Below the pieces are notes generated by a model. It was given only the letters and a program-made list of their open reading frames with translations, was not told the origin of the DNA and did no database searches. The translations under genes and the position numbers were made by a program. A stretch of DNA of 64,000 nt from DATBJG01 sp963790545 (GTDB taxonomy: Bacteria > Acidobacteriota > Vicinamibacteria > Vicinamibacterales > JAMQPK01), in assembly GCA_963790545.1 (NCBI GenBank), contig CAWBPA010000021.1, positions 62,001 through 126,000 on the forward strand, read 5' to 3'. Of this stretch, positions 35,439-44,189 are shown piece after piece; the stretch's first letter is position 1, and every line of letters begins with the position of its first letter.

Positions 35439-36119
35439 TTGAGCGTGCGGTTCACATCGGTTTTCTCGCTCGTGGCCGTGTTGATACTCACGGCAGGACC
35501 AGCTCAGGGAGCCGAGCTCAAGCTGGAGTTCCGCGACGGGCGCGTCACGCTGGTGGCGCGCGATGTGTCGGTGCGGCAGATTCTCAGCGAGTGGGCAAAG
35601 GTTGGACTCACCCAGATCGTCAACGGCGATCGTACGAGTTCGACGCCCGTGACGCTGCAAATCGACGGACTGCCGGAACGGCAGGCCCTCGAAGTCGTGC
35701 TGCGATCGGTCGCCGGATATGTCGCGGCCCCACGACGAGCGGGAAATCCCGGACCATCGATCTACGATCGCATTCTGGTTCTGGCCGTCAGTTCTCCAGC
35801 GCCAGCGGCGCCGCCGGCCGCGAACCGACCGCTTCCGGCGCCAACGGCTCCACGACAACCGACACCCCGAGAGGGTGTGGCTCCGCCACCCCTCCTGCTC
35901 CCCCCAGAGGAAGTCGACGAAGACCCGAACCCGGTGCGTCCAGTCGGACAGTCACCCCCAGCGCCGTGGGCCCAGCCGGTGTACACGCAGCCCTTTACTC
36001 GAGCGCCGGGTGCGCCACCGACGGCCGCGTCACCAAGCGGTACCAGCGTCCCCGGAATGGTCACGCCGGTCCCTCAGCAGCCGAATCAGCCGGGTAGTCA
36101 GCCAGACCGGAATCGATAG
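35439..36119 (+). CDS. Secreted STN-like domain protein with proline-rich tail
   Basis: A signal peptide (about residues 1-25, hydrophobic core VFSLVAVLILTAGPAQG) is followed by a domain resembling the secretin/TonB short N-terminal fold (residues 35-105, VSVRQILSEWAKVGLTQIV and ERQALEVVLRSVAGYV). The second half is a 110-residue proline/alanine-rich region, probably unstructured and periplasmic. The start is uncertain: TTG at 35439 or GTG at 35445. No partner secretin is nearby. The exact role is unknown, and it may help glycan export or outer-membrane assembly. Confidence 0.75.
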   Translation: MSVRFTSVFSLVAVLILTAGPAQGAELKLEFRDGRVTLVARDVSVRQILSEWAKVGLTQIVNGDRTSSTPVTLQIDGLPERQALEVVLRSVAGYVAAPRRAGNPGPSIYDRILVLAVSSPAPAAPPAANRPLPAPTAPRQPTPREGVAPPPLLLPPEEVDEDPNPVRPVGQSPPAPWAQPVYTQPFTRAPGAPPTAASPSGTSVPGMVTPVPQQPNQPGSQPDRNR

Positions 36120-36130
36120 CCGTCCGAACG

Positions 36131-37177
36131 ATGCCCGACGTCGATCGATATCGCCCCGAAGACCAACGGGGCGTCGAGGCTTTGTACCGTCGCGTCTTCG
36201 GCCCCGATGCCGCAGCGGTCAGTCGTCTGCGTTGGGATTGGCAATACCGCCGCAATCCCACCAATCCTGGCGGTAACCCCCGCATTTGGGTCGTGCGCGA
36301 AGGGCCGACCATTGTCGGTCACTACGCGACCATGCCGGTACGTCTTGCCGTTCGTGGCCGCGAGCTCGACGCAGCCTGGGGAACCGATGCCATGGTGGCG
36401 CCCGAACGGCGGCGACAGGGTCTCGGCGAACTGCTCTTCCGTACGTGGGACCGGAGCGTCGAAGCGTCAATGGGACTTGGATTGTCCGATTCGTCGCTTC
36501 AGCTGTTGCGCAAACTGCACTGGCCGGATCTCCCGTCAGTTCCATGTTTGGTCAAACCTCTCACCCGACGTGCCTTCCGGCGGCCGAGCTGGCCAACGGC
36601 GATGAACCGTCTCGTGTCGGCTGTGTTCACACTTCCGATCGTCAAAATTGTGGGCCGGGTCCGACCGTTGCGCGCCGACGTCGAGCCGCTTCGACGCTTC
36701 GACGCTCGGTTCACGGAGTTCTGGGAACGCGTCGCGCCAAAATTCGATCTTGCGGTGCGACGCGACGCCGCCTATCTCAATTGGAAGTACATCGAGCCGC
36801 CGCACATCCGCTACTCGGTCGTCGCGTTGAAGCGCAACGATCGGTTCGAAGGGTACGCCGTATTCCGCCACATGCGGGAGTCGCTTGGACGTATCACGGC
36901 CCTCGTCGACTTCCTCGTGGATCCAGCCGACGAAGAGGGCCTGCAAACGCTCTTGCGATGGGTCGACGCCGAAGCTCGTGCCGCCGACTCTGACAAGATC
37001 CGGTGTTACGCCACGCATGCGGGCTTTCGGCGCATGATGCGACGGTCCGGTTACTTCCAGGTCAGGTCATCGCTGATGCTCACCGTGAAGATCAACGCGA
37101 TGGATCTCCCGCCTGCCTTCTACAAGGATACGGACCGCTGGCATGTCACGTTTGGCGACTCCGACCAGGATCGCTGA
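36131..37177 (+). CDS. GNAT-family N-acyltransferase, two-domain
   Basis: 348 residues. The N-terminal half has a clear GNAT core with the acetyl-CoA loop MVAPERRRQGLGELLF, after a beta strand VVREGPTIVGHYATMP. The C-terminal half (from about residue 180) has the pattern RRDAAYLNWKYIEPP typical of exopolysaccharide-associated GNAT/FemAB-like proteins. The place at the end of the glycan cluster fits acylation of an amino sugar made by the DegT enzyme, but that is inference. Confidence 0.82.
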   Translation: MPDVDRYRPEDQRGVEALYRRVFGPDAAAVSRLRWDWQYRRNPTNPGGNPRIWVVREGPTIVGHYATMPVRLAVRGRELDAAWGTDAMVAPERRRQGLGELLFRTWDRSVEASMGLGLSDSSLQLLRKLHWPDLPSVPCLVKPLTRRAFRRPSWPTAMNRLVSAVFTLPIVKIVGRVRPLRADVEPLRRFDARFTEFWERVAPKFDLAVRRDAAYLNWKYIEPPHIRYSVVALKRNDRFEGYAVFRHMRESLGRITALVDFLVDPADEEGLQTLLRWVDAEARAADSDKIRCYATHAGFRRMMRRSGYFQVRSSLMLTVKINAMDLPPAFYKDTDRWHVTFGDSDQDR

Positions 37178-37219
37178 CAACCTCACGCAGACGCCCCGCT
37201 GATCCATAATAGTGGACGT

Positions 37220-37669
37220 ATGGGACTCCCCGAGGATGTGAACGCGGCAATTACCGCGGCGATGAAGGCGCGCGATCAGGTGCGTCTCGATCCCTTGCGC
37301 ATGCTGAAGGCGGCTCTCACGAACAAACAAATCGAAAAGGGTCGCAATCTTGACGAGGTCGAGGCGCTGCAGGTCGTGGCGTCGCTCGTCAAGCAGCGGC
37401 GTGAATCAATCGAACAATTCCTCAAAGGCGGCCGCACCGATCTCGTCGAAAAAGAGACTCGCGAAATTCAGATTCTCGAAGCCTATCTGCCACCCGCCAT
37501 GGACGCGGTCGAGCTCGACGCACTCGTCCAGGCCGCCATCACCGAAACCGGGGCCACCTCACCAAAAGACATGGGCCGCGTCATGAAAGACCTCATGCCT
37601 CGATTGGCCGGGCGCGGAGTCGATGGGAAGGCCGTAAACGAGCTCGTGCGCCGCAAGCTCGGAGGATGA
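37220..37669 (+). CDS. yqeY: GatB/YqeY domain protein
   Basis: 149-residue protein similar to the C-terminal tail domain of GatB amidotransferase (VNAAITAAMKARDQVRLDPLRMLKAAL, EIQILEAYLPPAMDAVEL, KDMGRVMKDLMPRL). YqeY proteins are thought to bind tRNA or assist amidation, but no activity is proven. The stop overlaps the murJ ATG (ATGA). The gene is often near dnaG or rpoD in other bacteria; here it sits with murJ. Confidence 0.92.
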   Translation: MGLPEDVNAAITAAMKARDQVRLDPLRMLKAALTNKQIEKGRNLDEVEALQVVASLVKQRRESIEQFLKGGRTDLVEKETREIQILEAYLPPAMDAVELDALVQAAITETGATSPKDMGRVMKDLMPRLAGRGVDGKAVNELVRRKLGG

Positions 37670-39483
37670 GCTCCATCGCAGCTGCCGCTCCGGACGACCC
37701 CGGCGCATCGAAGAGCGGGTCGCGACTCGCGCGATCCGCGGGCATCATCGGACTCGCCACGATGGCCAGCCGCCTGCTGGGACTCGTCCGCGAGCAGGTG
37801 CTTGCCTATTACTTTGGCGCCGGCAACGCGATGGATGCATTTGTCATTGCGTTTCGCATCCCGAACCTGCTCCGCGATTTGTTTGCGGAGGGTGCGATGA
37901 GCGCCGCCTTCGTACCGACGTTTACACGACAGCTCACATTGAGCGGCAAGCCGCGAGCGTGGCAGCTCGGAAACAACGTCATCACTGCACTCATCGCGAT
38001 CACTATTCCGTTGACCATCCTGGGGATCGTCTTCGCCGAGCCGCTGGTGCGCTTGTACGCGGAAGATTTCAGTCTGGTGCCTGGAAAACTCGAGCTGACG
38101 GTTCAGATGACCCGGATCATGCTCCCATTCCTGACGCTGGTCGCGCTGGCTGCGGCCTTGATGGGCATGCTCAACGCGCTGCATCGTTTCTTCGTGCCGG
38201 CGCTTTCCCCGGCGATGTTCAACGTCGGCACTATTGTGTGTGCCGTCGCGCTGGTGAACGTGATGCCAAGGGTCGGTCTCGATCCGGTGGTCGCAATCGC
38301 GATCGGCACCATTGTCGGGGGCCTGGGACAGATTCTTCTGCAGTGGCCCGTGCTCGTGCGTGAGGGCTTTCGCTATCGACCTTCATTCGACTGGAGCGAT
38401 CCCGAGCTTCGGCGCGTCGCCGTTCTCATGGGTCCCTCGATCGTCGGCCTCGCCGCTGTGCAGGTGAATCTGTTCGTCAACAGCATCCTGGCCACCAGCG
38501 AAGGAACAGGCGCCGTCTCGTGGCTGAGCTACGCGTTTCGACTCATGTACCTGCCCATTGGCCTCTTTGGCGTGTCCATCGCAACGGCAGCCATTCCCGG
38601 CATCTCGACCCTTGCAGCGCGAGAGGAGACGACCGCCATGCGTGGTGCGATCTCCAGGGGACTGCGAATGATGTTGATGCTGAATATCCCCGCCACACTG
38701 GGACTGGTCGCCCTCGCCAGACCGGTCGTTGGACTGATCTTCGAGCGCGGGGAATTCAGCAGCGCTGATACCAACGCGACCGCGATCGCGTTGACGTTCT
38801 ATGCACCGGGGTTGATTGGGTATTCGTTCGTGAAACTGGCGTCACCCGCCTTCTATGCGCTTCACGACAGCCGGACTCCGGTCCTGGTGAGCATCCTGAC
38901 CATGCTGCTCAACATTCTGCTGAACGTGACGCTGGTGAACGTGATGGGATACCCAGGTCTTGCGCTGGGCACTGCCCTTGCGGCCCTGTTCAATGCGAGC
39001 GTCTTGCTCTGGCGCCTTCGTGGGAGGTTGGACGGCCTGGAGGGAACGCGGCTCTCGATTTCGCTTGGAAAAATCATGATGGCGTCAACCGTCATGGCGC
39101 TGAGTGCGTGGGCCATCGAACGAGGCATGCACATGATCGTCCCCGGAACCGACCTGGCAGCACGAATCGTTCAGGTTGGATCGAGTATTGCCGTCAGCTT
39201 GATCGTGCTTGCCGCAAGCGCGCACCTCCTCCGGATCACCGAGTTTGACGACGCTCGGCGTCTCGTGCTGACAAAGTTCCGCCGGGTGCCCGAGCCGGGC
39301 CTGAATCGGTTCGTCGGCATCCCGCTTGCCGCCTCGCCGTTCTCGAATGTGGTACGATCCGAGGGAATCGACTCTGAAGAAGACACCCACCATTCGAGCC
39401 CCCGATGCCACGCTACCCTTCGACTCATGACCTGTCGTACTCGTTCGGTCCGGGTCCGCTGCCTCCCGCAATCCGCGCACTGA
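37666..39483 (+). CDS. murJ: Lipid II flippase MurJ
   Basis: MOP-superfamily membrane protein that flips lipid II to the periplasm. The N-terminus has AGIIGLATMASRLLGLVREQVLAY (read in parts) and AFRIPNLLRDLFAEGAMSAAFVP, both signature regions. Fourteen membrane segments are plausible. The family-like part ends near TKFRR (39286), and the last 65 residues are unlike MurJ and overlap the rhomboid gene by 79 bases. A lost stop through a small indel is possible. The ATG is coupled to yqeY. Confidence 0.93.
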   Translation: MSSIAAAAPDDPGASKSGSRLARSAGIIGLATMASRLLGLVREQVLAYYFGAGNAMDAFVIAFRIPNLLRDLFAEGAMSAAFVPTFTRQLTLSGKPRAWQLGNNVITALIAITIPLTILGIVFAEPLVRLYAEDFSLVPGKLELTVQMTRIMLPFLTLVALAAALMGMLNALHRFFVPALSPAMFNVGTIVCAVALVNVMPRVGLDPVVAIAIGTIVGGLGQILLQWPVLVREGFRYRPSFDWSDPELRRVAVLMGPSIVGLAAVQVNLFVNSILATSEGTGAVSWLSYAFRLMYLPIGLFGVSIATAAIPGISTLAAREETTAMRGAISRGLRMMLMLNIPATLGLVALARPVVGLIFERGEFSSADTNATAIALTFYAPGLIGYSFVKLASPAFYALHDSRTPVLVSILTMLLNILLNVTLVNVMGYPGLALGTALAALFNASVLLWRLRGRLDGLEGTRLSISLGKIMMASTVMALSAWAIERGMHMIVPGTDLAARIVQVGSSIAVSLIVLAASAHLLRITEFDDARRLVLTKFRRVPEPGLNRFVGIPLAASPFSNVVRSEGIDSEEDTHHSSPRCHATLRLMTCRTRSVRVRCLPQSAH

Positions 39484-40155
39484 TCATCGCGAACGCAGTC
39501 ATGTTCGTGATCCGGTTGATCTTTCCGGATATCACCCTGTACCTCGGCCTGATTCCGGCCGCAGTCTTCGAGCAGCTTCGGTTGTGGCAGCCCCTCACCT
39601 ACATGTTTCTTCACTCGGGTCTGTTCCACATCCTGTTCAACATGCTGGCACTCTGGATGTTCGGAACCGAACTCGAGCGCATGTGGGGAACTCGCTATTT
39701 CCTGTGGTACTACTTTGCGACCGGTCTCGCTGCTGCGGCGTCAACCTTGATTGTGTCGTTGCTGCCGTTCGGCTTTGCCGACGGCGTCTACGCGGCCGTC
39801 ACGATTGGCGCGTCAGGAGCCATTTACGGAGTGCTTCTCGCTTACGGTTTGTACTTTCCGAGGCGCCCAATTTACCTGTACTTCGTGTTCCCCATCCCGG
39901 CCAAGTACTTCGTCATGCTGATGGGAGCGATTGCGCTTCTCTCATCGATCGGCAACGACGGTAGTGGGGGCGTCGCCCACGTGGCGCACCTTGGCGGGTT
40001 GGTCGCCGGGTATCTCGATCCTCAAGAAGGGTCGCATTCACCCGATTGCCGAGCTGAAGTACCGGTATTTGAGATGGAAGCTCGGACGTGCAAAGCGCAG
40101 ATTCGACGTCCATGCGGGGGGCCGCCGCGACGATTGGGACAGACGGATACATTAG
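39405..40155 (+). CDS. Rhomboid family intramembrane serine protease (one frameshift)
   Basis: Six membrane segments. The catalytic serine is in GASGAIYGVLLAY and the catalytic histidine in AHVAHLGGLVAGY. HSGLFHILFNMLALWMFG is the conserved loop/segment 2 region. The frame is lost after GLVAGYL near 40014-40023. Removing one base continues it into LKKGRIHPIAELKYRYLRWK, a normal basic tail that stops at 40155. If not repaired, the frame runs on unrelated through DoxX to 40532. About 250 residues when repaired. Confidence 0.88.
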
Positions 40156-40235
40156 AGATTCGGAAGGAGGGGTTAGGAAGGGTTAGGGGAGGCTCCTCGC
40201 TAATTTCTCCTAGCCATTCCTCCCAACGCTCCAAG
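40156..40235. repeat. Inverted GGGTTAGG word arrays between convergent genes
   Basis: Right after the rhomboid TAG come GGAAGGAGGGG, GTTAGGAAGG and GTTAGGGGAGG words (40161-40192). On the other side of a short AT-richer spacer (40193-40206) the minus strand carries related GGGAGGAATGGCTAGGAG words (40207-40232), which include the doxX stop codon and its last codons. The two halves are inverted to each other. Pairing is imperfect, so it is not a clean terminator. Confidence 0.5.
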
Positions 40236-40671
40236 GGAGGCGGGCGCCGCCGAACGCAAGAGCAAGAAGAGCCCCGAGGAGTGGAAGACCAGAGGGATCA
40301 GTCAGAAAGCCATATCGCAGAATCGTGCCGGCGACCACGTGGTAGTTCAACACCAGGGCAAACGCCAGCATGGCCGCCAGTTGAGTCCAGAATCCGGTCA
40401 GGAACGCCAGCGCAGTCGCAAGTTCACCGAGCACGACCAGCCGCGCAAAGATCGGCAACCCGGGCACCAGCTGATCCAGGTACCAGCGATGCCAGGGCGA
40501 AGCATTGCGAAGGTACCCGGAAAATCGATTAATCAGATCGTCAGAACTGATCAGCCATCCGAGTTTGCCGAACGCGGTAAACAGAAAGAACACGCCAACC
40601 AGCACCCGCATGAGGGCGAGACCGTACGCCTGCCCTCCGGCGCCTGCGGGTCGCCTGAGCGGAACGTTCAT
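40210..40671 (-). CDS. DoxX family membrane protein
   Basis: 153 residues with four hydrophobic helices, beginning LALMRVLVGVFFLFTAFGKL, the family's first helix. DoxX proteins are linked to quinone/sulfur redox chemistry or stress responses, but the role is not fixed. ATG at 40671 directly follows the lemA-like stop. The last codons are part of a word array shared with the intergenic gap. Confidence 0.85.
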   Translation of the reverse strand: MNVPLRRPAGAGGQAYGLALMRVLVGVFFLFTAFGKLGWLISSDDLINRFSGYLRNASPWHRWYLDQLVPGLPIFARLVVLGELATALAFLTGFWTQLAAMLAFALVLNYHVVAGTILRYGFLTDPSGLPLLGALLALAFGGARLPWSVGRNG

Positions 40672-41235
40672 TCACTTCCGCATGGACAGGTCCACCGTGG
40701 GAACCTGCCGCTCGGCCTCGTTCTCCAGTTCGAAGAGCTCAGCGGCTTTGAAGCCGAATGACGATGCAATCAGGTTGGCGGGGAATGTCTGCTGGCCGAT
40801 GTTGTACTGAGTGGCAGTGTCGTTGTAGAACTGGCGGGCAAAGCCCACTTTGTTCTCCGTCGACGCAAGTTCTTCCTGCAGCGCTTTGACGTTCTCGTTG
40901 GCCTTCAGCGTCGGATAGTTCTCGGCTAGAGCAAACAGCCGGCCGAGCGCCTGCGTCAGCTCACCCTCGCGTCGTGCGGCATCAGCCGGGCCGGTCGCGG
41001 ACAACGCGCGAGCACGGGCTTCCATGACCTGGGTCAGCGTGTCGCGCTCGAATTCCATCGCCCCTCGGACGGTATTCACGAGATTGGGAATGAGATCGTG
41101 GCGACGCTTGAGCTGGACGTCGATTGACCGCCAACCGTTGTCGGTTTGATTGCGGAGACCAATCAACCGGTTGTAGGTCGCAATCGCCCACAACACGAGA
41201 ACCCCAACGATTGCGACCAACACCCACAAGGCCAC
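40672..41235 (-). CDS. LemA family protein
   Basis: 187 residues. One N-terminal membrane segment (ALWVLVAIVGVLVLWAIA) is followed by a four-helix domain with the family signature YNRLIGLRNQTDNGWRSIDV and LKRRHDLIPNLVNTVRG. The C-terminal QFYNDTATQYNIGQQTFPANL is strongly conserved in LemA. Usually paired with TPM/htpX genes, which are absent here; instead it is joined directly to doxX. Function unknown. Confidence 0.93.
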   Translation of the reverse strand: MALWVLVAIVGVLVLWAIATYNRLIGLRNQTDNGWRSIDVQLKRRHDLIPNLVNTVRGAMEFERDTLTQVMEARARALSATGPADAARREGELTQALGRLFALAENYPTLKANENVKALQEELASTENKVGFARQFYNDTATQYNIGQQTFPANLIASSFGFKAAELFELENEAERQVPTVDLSMRK

Positions 41236-41273
41236 GACTGACCTCCTACGAAAGCCCAGAGACCAAAGCCGCC

Positions 41274-41624
41274 CTACTCGTCGGCACGATCGATCCAGTC
41301 TTGCCTGACGGGACTGAACACACCGAGCACGAACGTGTCGTCGAGGGCCTCCGCCTGATGCGACACCCGGACGGGGATATGCAGGACCTCACCTTCGCGG
41401 ACCGTAATCTCCTCGCCGCCCACGAGCATCTTCAACGCGCCCTGCAGCACGTACGTCATCTGTTCGCTGTCGTGCGAGTGCATCGGGACGACCGCACCGC
41501 GTTTCAAATACACTTGCGCCAGCGTCTCCCGGTCTCCCGTGACGAACTTGCGAGAGATCATCTCGGTGACTTTTTCAAGTGCAATTTCGTCCCATCTGTG
41601 AAGGCGAACACTTGCGGTCGGCAT
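41274..41624 (-). CDS. Cupin-domain protein
   Basis: 116 residues, a single small beta barrel. The metal-site histidines are in VVPMHSHDSEQMTYVLQG (motif 1, HSHDSE) and HIPVRVSHQAEAL (motif 2). Such proteins can be dioxygenases, isomerases or binding proteins, and the substrate is unknown. It is divergent from the E1 dehydrogenase gene across a gap that holds a perfect palindrome with a TATAAT on each strand. Confidence 0.85.
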   Translation of the reverse strand: MPTASVRLHRWDEIALEKVTEMISRKFVTGDRETLAQVYLKRGAVVPMHSHDSEQMTYVLQGALKMLVGGEEITVREGEVLHIPVRVSHQAEALDDTFVLGVFSPVRQDWIDRADE

Positions 41625-41639
41625 GGGCAGGGTGACGTG

Positions 41640-41667
41640 ATTATAGCATTCGGTTGAATGCTATAAT
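41640..41667. promoter_or_regulatory. Perfect 12-bp palindrome embedding TATAAT on both strands
   Basis: ATTATAGCATTC, then GGTT, then GAATGCTATAAT: twelve-base arms with no mismatch. Each outer end is a consensus -10 hexamer TATAAT, one facing the cupin gene (start 41624) and one facing the E1 gene (start 41743). A site of this shape between divergent genes fits a regulator-bound bidirectional promoter. No good -35 is seen on either side. Confidence 0.6.
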
Positions 41668-41742
41668 TTGCTGTTGCGGCTCAGAGAAAATTGTGGGCTC
41701 GGACCAGCGCAGATATCCGGGGCCACTGACTGAAGGACGAAC

Positions 41743-43900
41743 ATGAAGGCTTCGGCAGTCACCAACGGTGTGAACGACCGGAAGACCTTTGCGGCGTCGG
41801 GCACACGGTCGGGGCGCGTGGACCTCACGCGAGACGATCTCCTCAAAATCTATCGCTGGATGGTGCTCTCGCGTCGTCTGGACGACAAGGAGATCCAGCT
41901 CAAGAACCAGAGTCGCGCGTTCTTTCAAATCAGCGGTGCCGGGCACGAAGCCATTCAGATCGCAGCCGCTCGCGAGCTGCGGGCCGGCTACGACTGGTTC
42001 TATCCCTACTATCGCGATCGTGCGCTCTGCCTCGTGCTCGGCGTCACCGCGGAGGAGATGCTGCTGGCGTCGGTCGGCTCCAAGGACGATCCGGCCTCTC
42101 GCGGGCGTCAGATGCCATCGCATTGGGGAAGCCCGGAGCTGCATATCGTTTCGGGGTCGAGTCCCACCGGGACGCAGTTGCTGCAGGCGGTAGGCTGTGC
42201 GGATGCCACGGTGTTGTACGAGCGCTTGCCGAACATCGACAATCGCGACGAGCTCGTGCATCCCGACGAGGTGACCTTCACCTCCGTTGGAGACGGATCG
42301 ACCGGCGAGGGAGAATTCTGGGAATCCATTAATACGGCCAGCGGTCGCGCGTTGCCTATCGTCTTTCTCGTCGAAGACAACGGGTACGCCATCTCGACGC
42401 CTGCCGAGGTGCACACGCCTGGCGGCGATATCTCACGTCTGGTCGAGAACCATCCCAACCTGAAGATCTGGCGCGTGGACGGGACCAATGTCATCGACAG
42501 CTGCCAGGTCATGCACGAGGCGGTCGCATACGCTCGTGCCCGCAAGGGCCCCGCACTCGTCCATGCTCGCGTGACTCGTCCGTACTCCCATTCTCTCTCG
42601 GACGACGAACGGTTGTACAAGACTTCCGCCGAACGCGCCGCCGAAGCCGAACGTGATCCGATCACGGTGCTGACGCAGTATCTGAAAGGCAAGCGCCTGG
42701 TCGAGGATTCCGAACTGGAGGCGATTCGCGCCGACATCGAGCGCGAAGTCAATGAAGCGGCCGACCGTGCGCTCAAAGCACCACGGCCCGACCCGGACAC
42801 AGCAGCGACCTGGCTCTATTCGCCCGACGTCGACCCGACCTCCTCGGCCTTCGAAGGGTCCGCCCGTTGCCGATGGGAAGTCGGACACGATGGTCGGAGC
42901 GATCAATCAGACACTCAAAGACGAGATGGCGCGGAACCCCCGCATGGTCATCTTCGGTCAGGACGTGACCGACTGCAGCCGGGCGGAGAACCTCGAGCGA
43001 AGTCTCCGGAAAGGGCGGCGTGTTCAAGGTCACGCACGGGCTGCAGCGCTTGTGCGGCAGCGATCGAATCTTCAACTCGCCCCTGGCGGAAGCCAACATT
43101 GTCGGCCGCGGAATCGGCATGGCCACCCGTGGACTCAAACCGGTGGTCGAGATTCAGTTCTTCGACTACATCTGGCCCGCGATGATGCAGATCCGGGACG
43201 AGATGACCATGTTGCGGTACCGGTCAGGCAACAGTTTTTCCTGTCCCATGGTGATTCGTGTGCCCATCGGCGGGTACCTGCGCGGTGGTGGGCCCTATCA
43301 CAGTCAATCGGGAGAGAGTATCTTCGCCCACTGTCCGGGACTGCGCATCGCCTTTCCCTCGGACGCCGTGGACGCGGCGGGCTTGTTGCGCACGGCAATC
43401 CGTTGTGACGATCCGGTGCTCTTCCTCGAGCACAAGCACCTCTACCGGCAGCCTTACAACAAAGGACCGTATCCCGGCCCCGACTACATGCTTCCATTTG
43501 CAAGGGCGGCGCTTCGGCGCGATGGCGCGGACCTCGTGATCGTGACGTGGGGCGCACTCGTCCACCGCACGCTGCTCGCAGCCAATCAGGCCGAAAAACG
43601 TGGGATTCACGTGGCAGTGCTCGACCTTCGGACGATCGCCCCGTACGATTGGCCAGCCATCGCGGACAGGTCAAACGGACCAACCGAATCATCGTGGCTC
43701 ACGAGGATCAGCTGACGTGCGGGTTCGGGGCCGAAATCGCCGCCAGGGTTGCCTCCGAGCTCTTCGAGCATCTGGATGCGCCAATCCGACGAGTAGGAGC
43801 CTTGGACGTTCCCGTCGCCTACGCACCTGAGCTCGAGGAAGCCATCCTCCCCCAGGTGGACGATCTGCTGAAGGCGATCGAAGAGACGGCACGTTATTAA
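41743..43900 (+). CDS. Fused alpha/beta E1 2-oxoacid dehydrogenase (three frameshifts)
   Basis: Thiamine-diphosphate-dependent decarboxylase component of a branched-chain 2-oxoacid or pyruvate dehydrogenase complex. The alpha part has the TPP motif GDGSTGEGEFWESINTAS...DNGYAIS. The beta part has VIFGQDVTD, NSPLAEANIVGRGIGMA and IRVPIGGYLRGGGPYHSQS. Frame changes occur near 42850 (in the alpha-beta linker), near 42990 (ENLE-EVSGKGG) and near 43670 (before NRIIVAHEDQLTCGFG). With them repaired it is one protein of about 718 residues. No E2 or E3 gene is nearby. Confidence 0.88.
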
Positions 43901-43921
43901 CCCAAGCGCAATTACTGCCAC

Positions 43922-43942
43922 TGCGGCTCTGCCGCACCTTTG
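43922..43942 (+). terminator. Weak terminator-like hairpin after E1 gene
   Basis: TGCGGC/GCCGCA with a three-base loop lies 22 bases after the E1 stop and is followed by a pyrimidine-rich but not pure T tail. It could end the E1 transcript weakly. Confidence 0.35.
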
Positions 43943-43977
43943 TCCCTTGCCCTAAACCTTTCAGCGTAGGTCTTTGT

Positions 43978-44048
43978 CTGACGCGCAAAAAATCTGTGCA
44001 ACGCGTCAGCCGTGACTATACTTACCGATTGTTTAACCGGTCGGTAAG
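43978..44048. promoter_or_regulatory. Two dyads upstream of the sensor kinase
   Basis: The 289-base gap before the kinase holds two inverted repeats. CTGACGCG (43978-43985) pairs with CGCGTCAG (44002-44009), and CTTACCGA (44021-44028) pairs with TCGGTAAG (44041-44048). A -10-like TATACT (44017-44022) touches the second dyad. ACCG/CGGT half-sites are common for dimeric repressors of the TetR class, but no such regulator is in the window. The rest of the gap shows nothing recognisable. Confidence 0.45.
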
Positions 44049-44189
44049 TCCGATCCAGGTCTACTCCACAACTGTTACTGTGTCGACCTCTGCTGGTACT
44101 CGCCGGCGCCGCGACGGGACCCTGCGAAGCCGACCTAATCCGCACGGCAACAAGCTCGGTTTCCGCTGACCGAAGCTGAGATCCCCGGC

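Noticed and set aside
39931..40532. Long frame continuing rhomboid through the doxX region
   Set aside because: The part after 40023 has no family match on the plus strand; the repaired frame stops at 40155 and doxX is clear on the minus strand.
43978..44009. CTGACGCG dyad as a terminator of the E1 gene
   Set aside because: A 16-base loop and no T tract make termination unlikely; it was kept only as a possible regulatory dyad.
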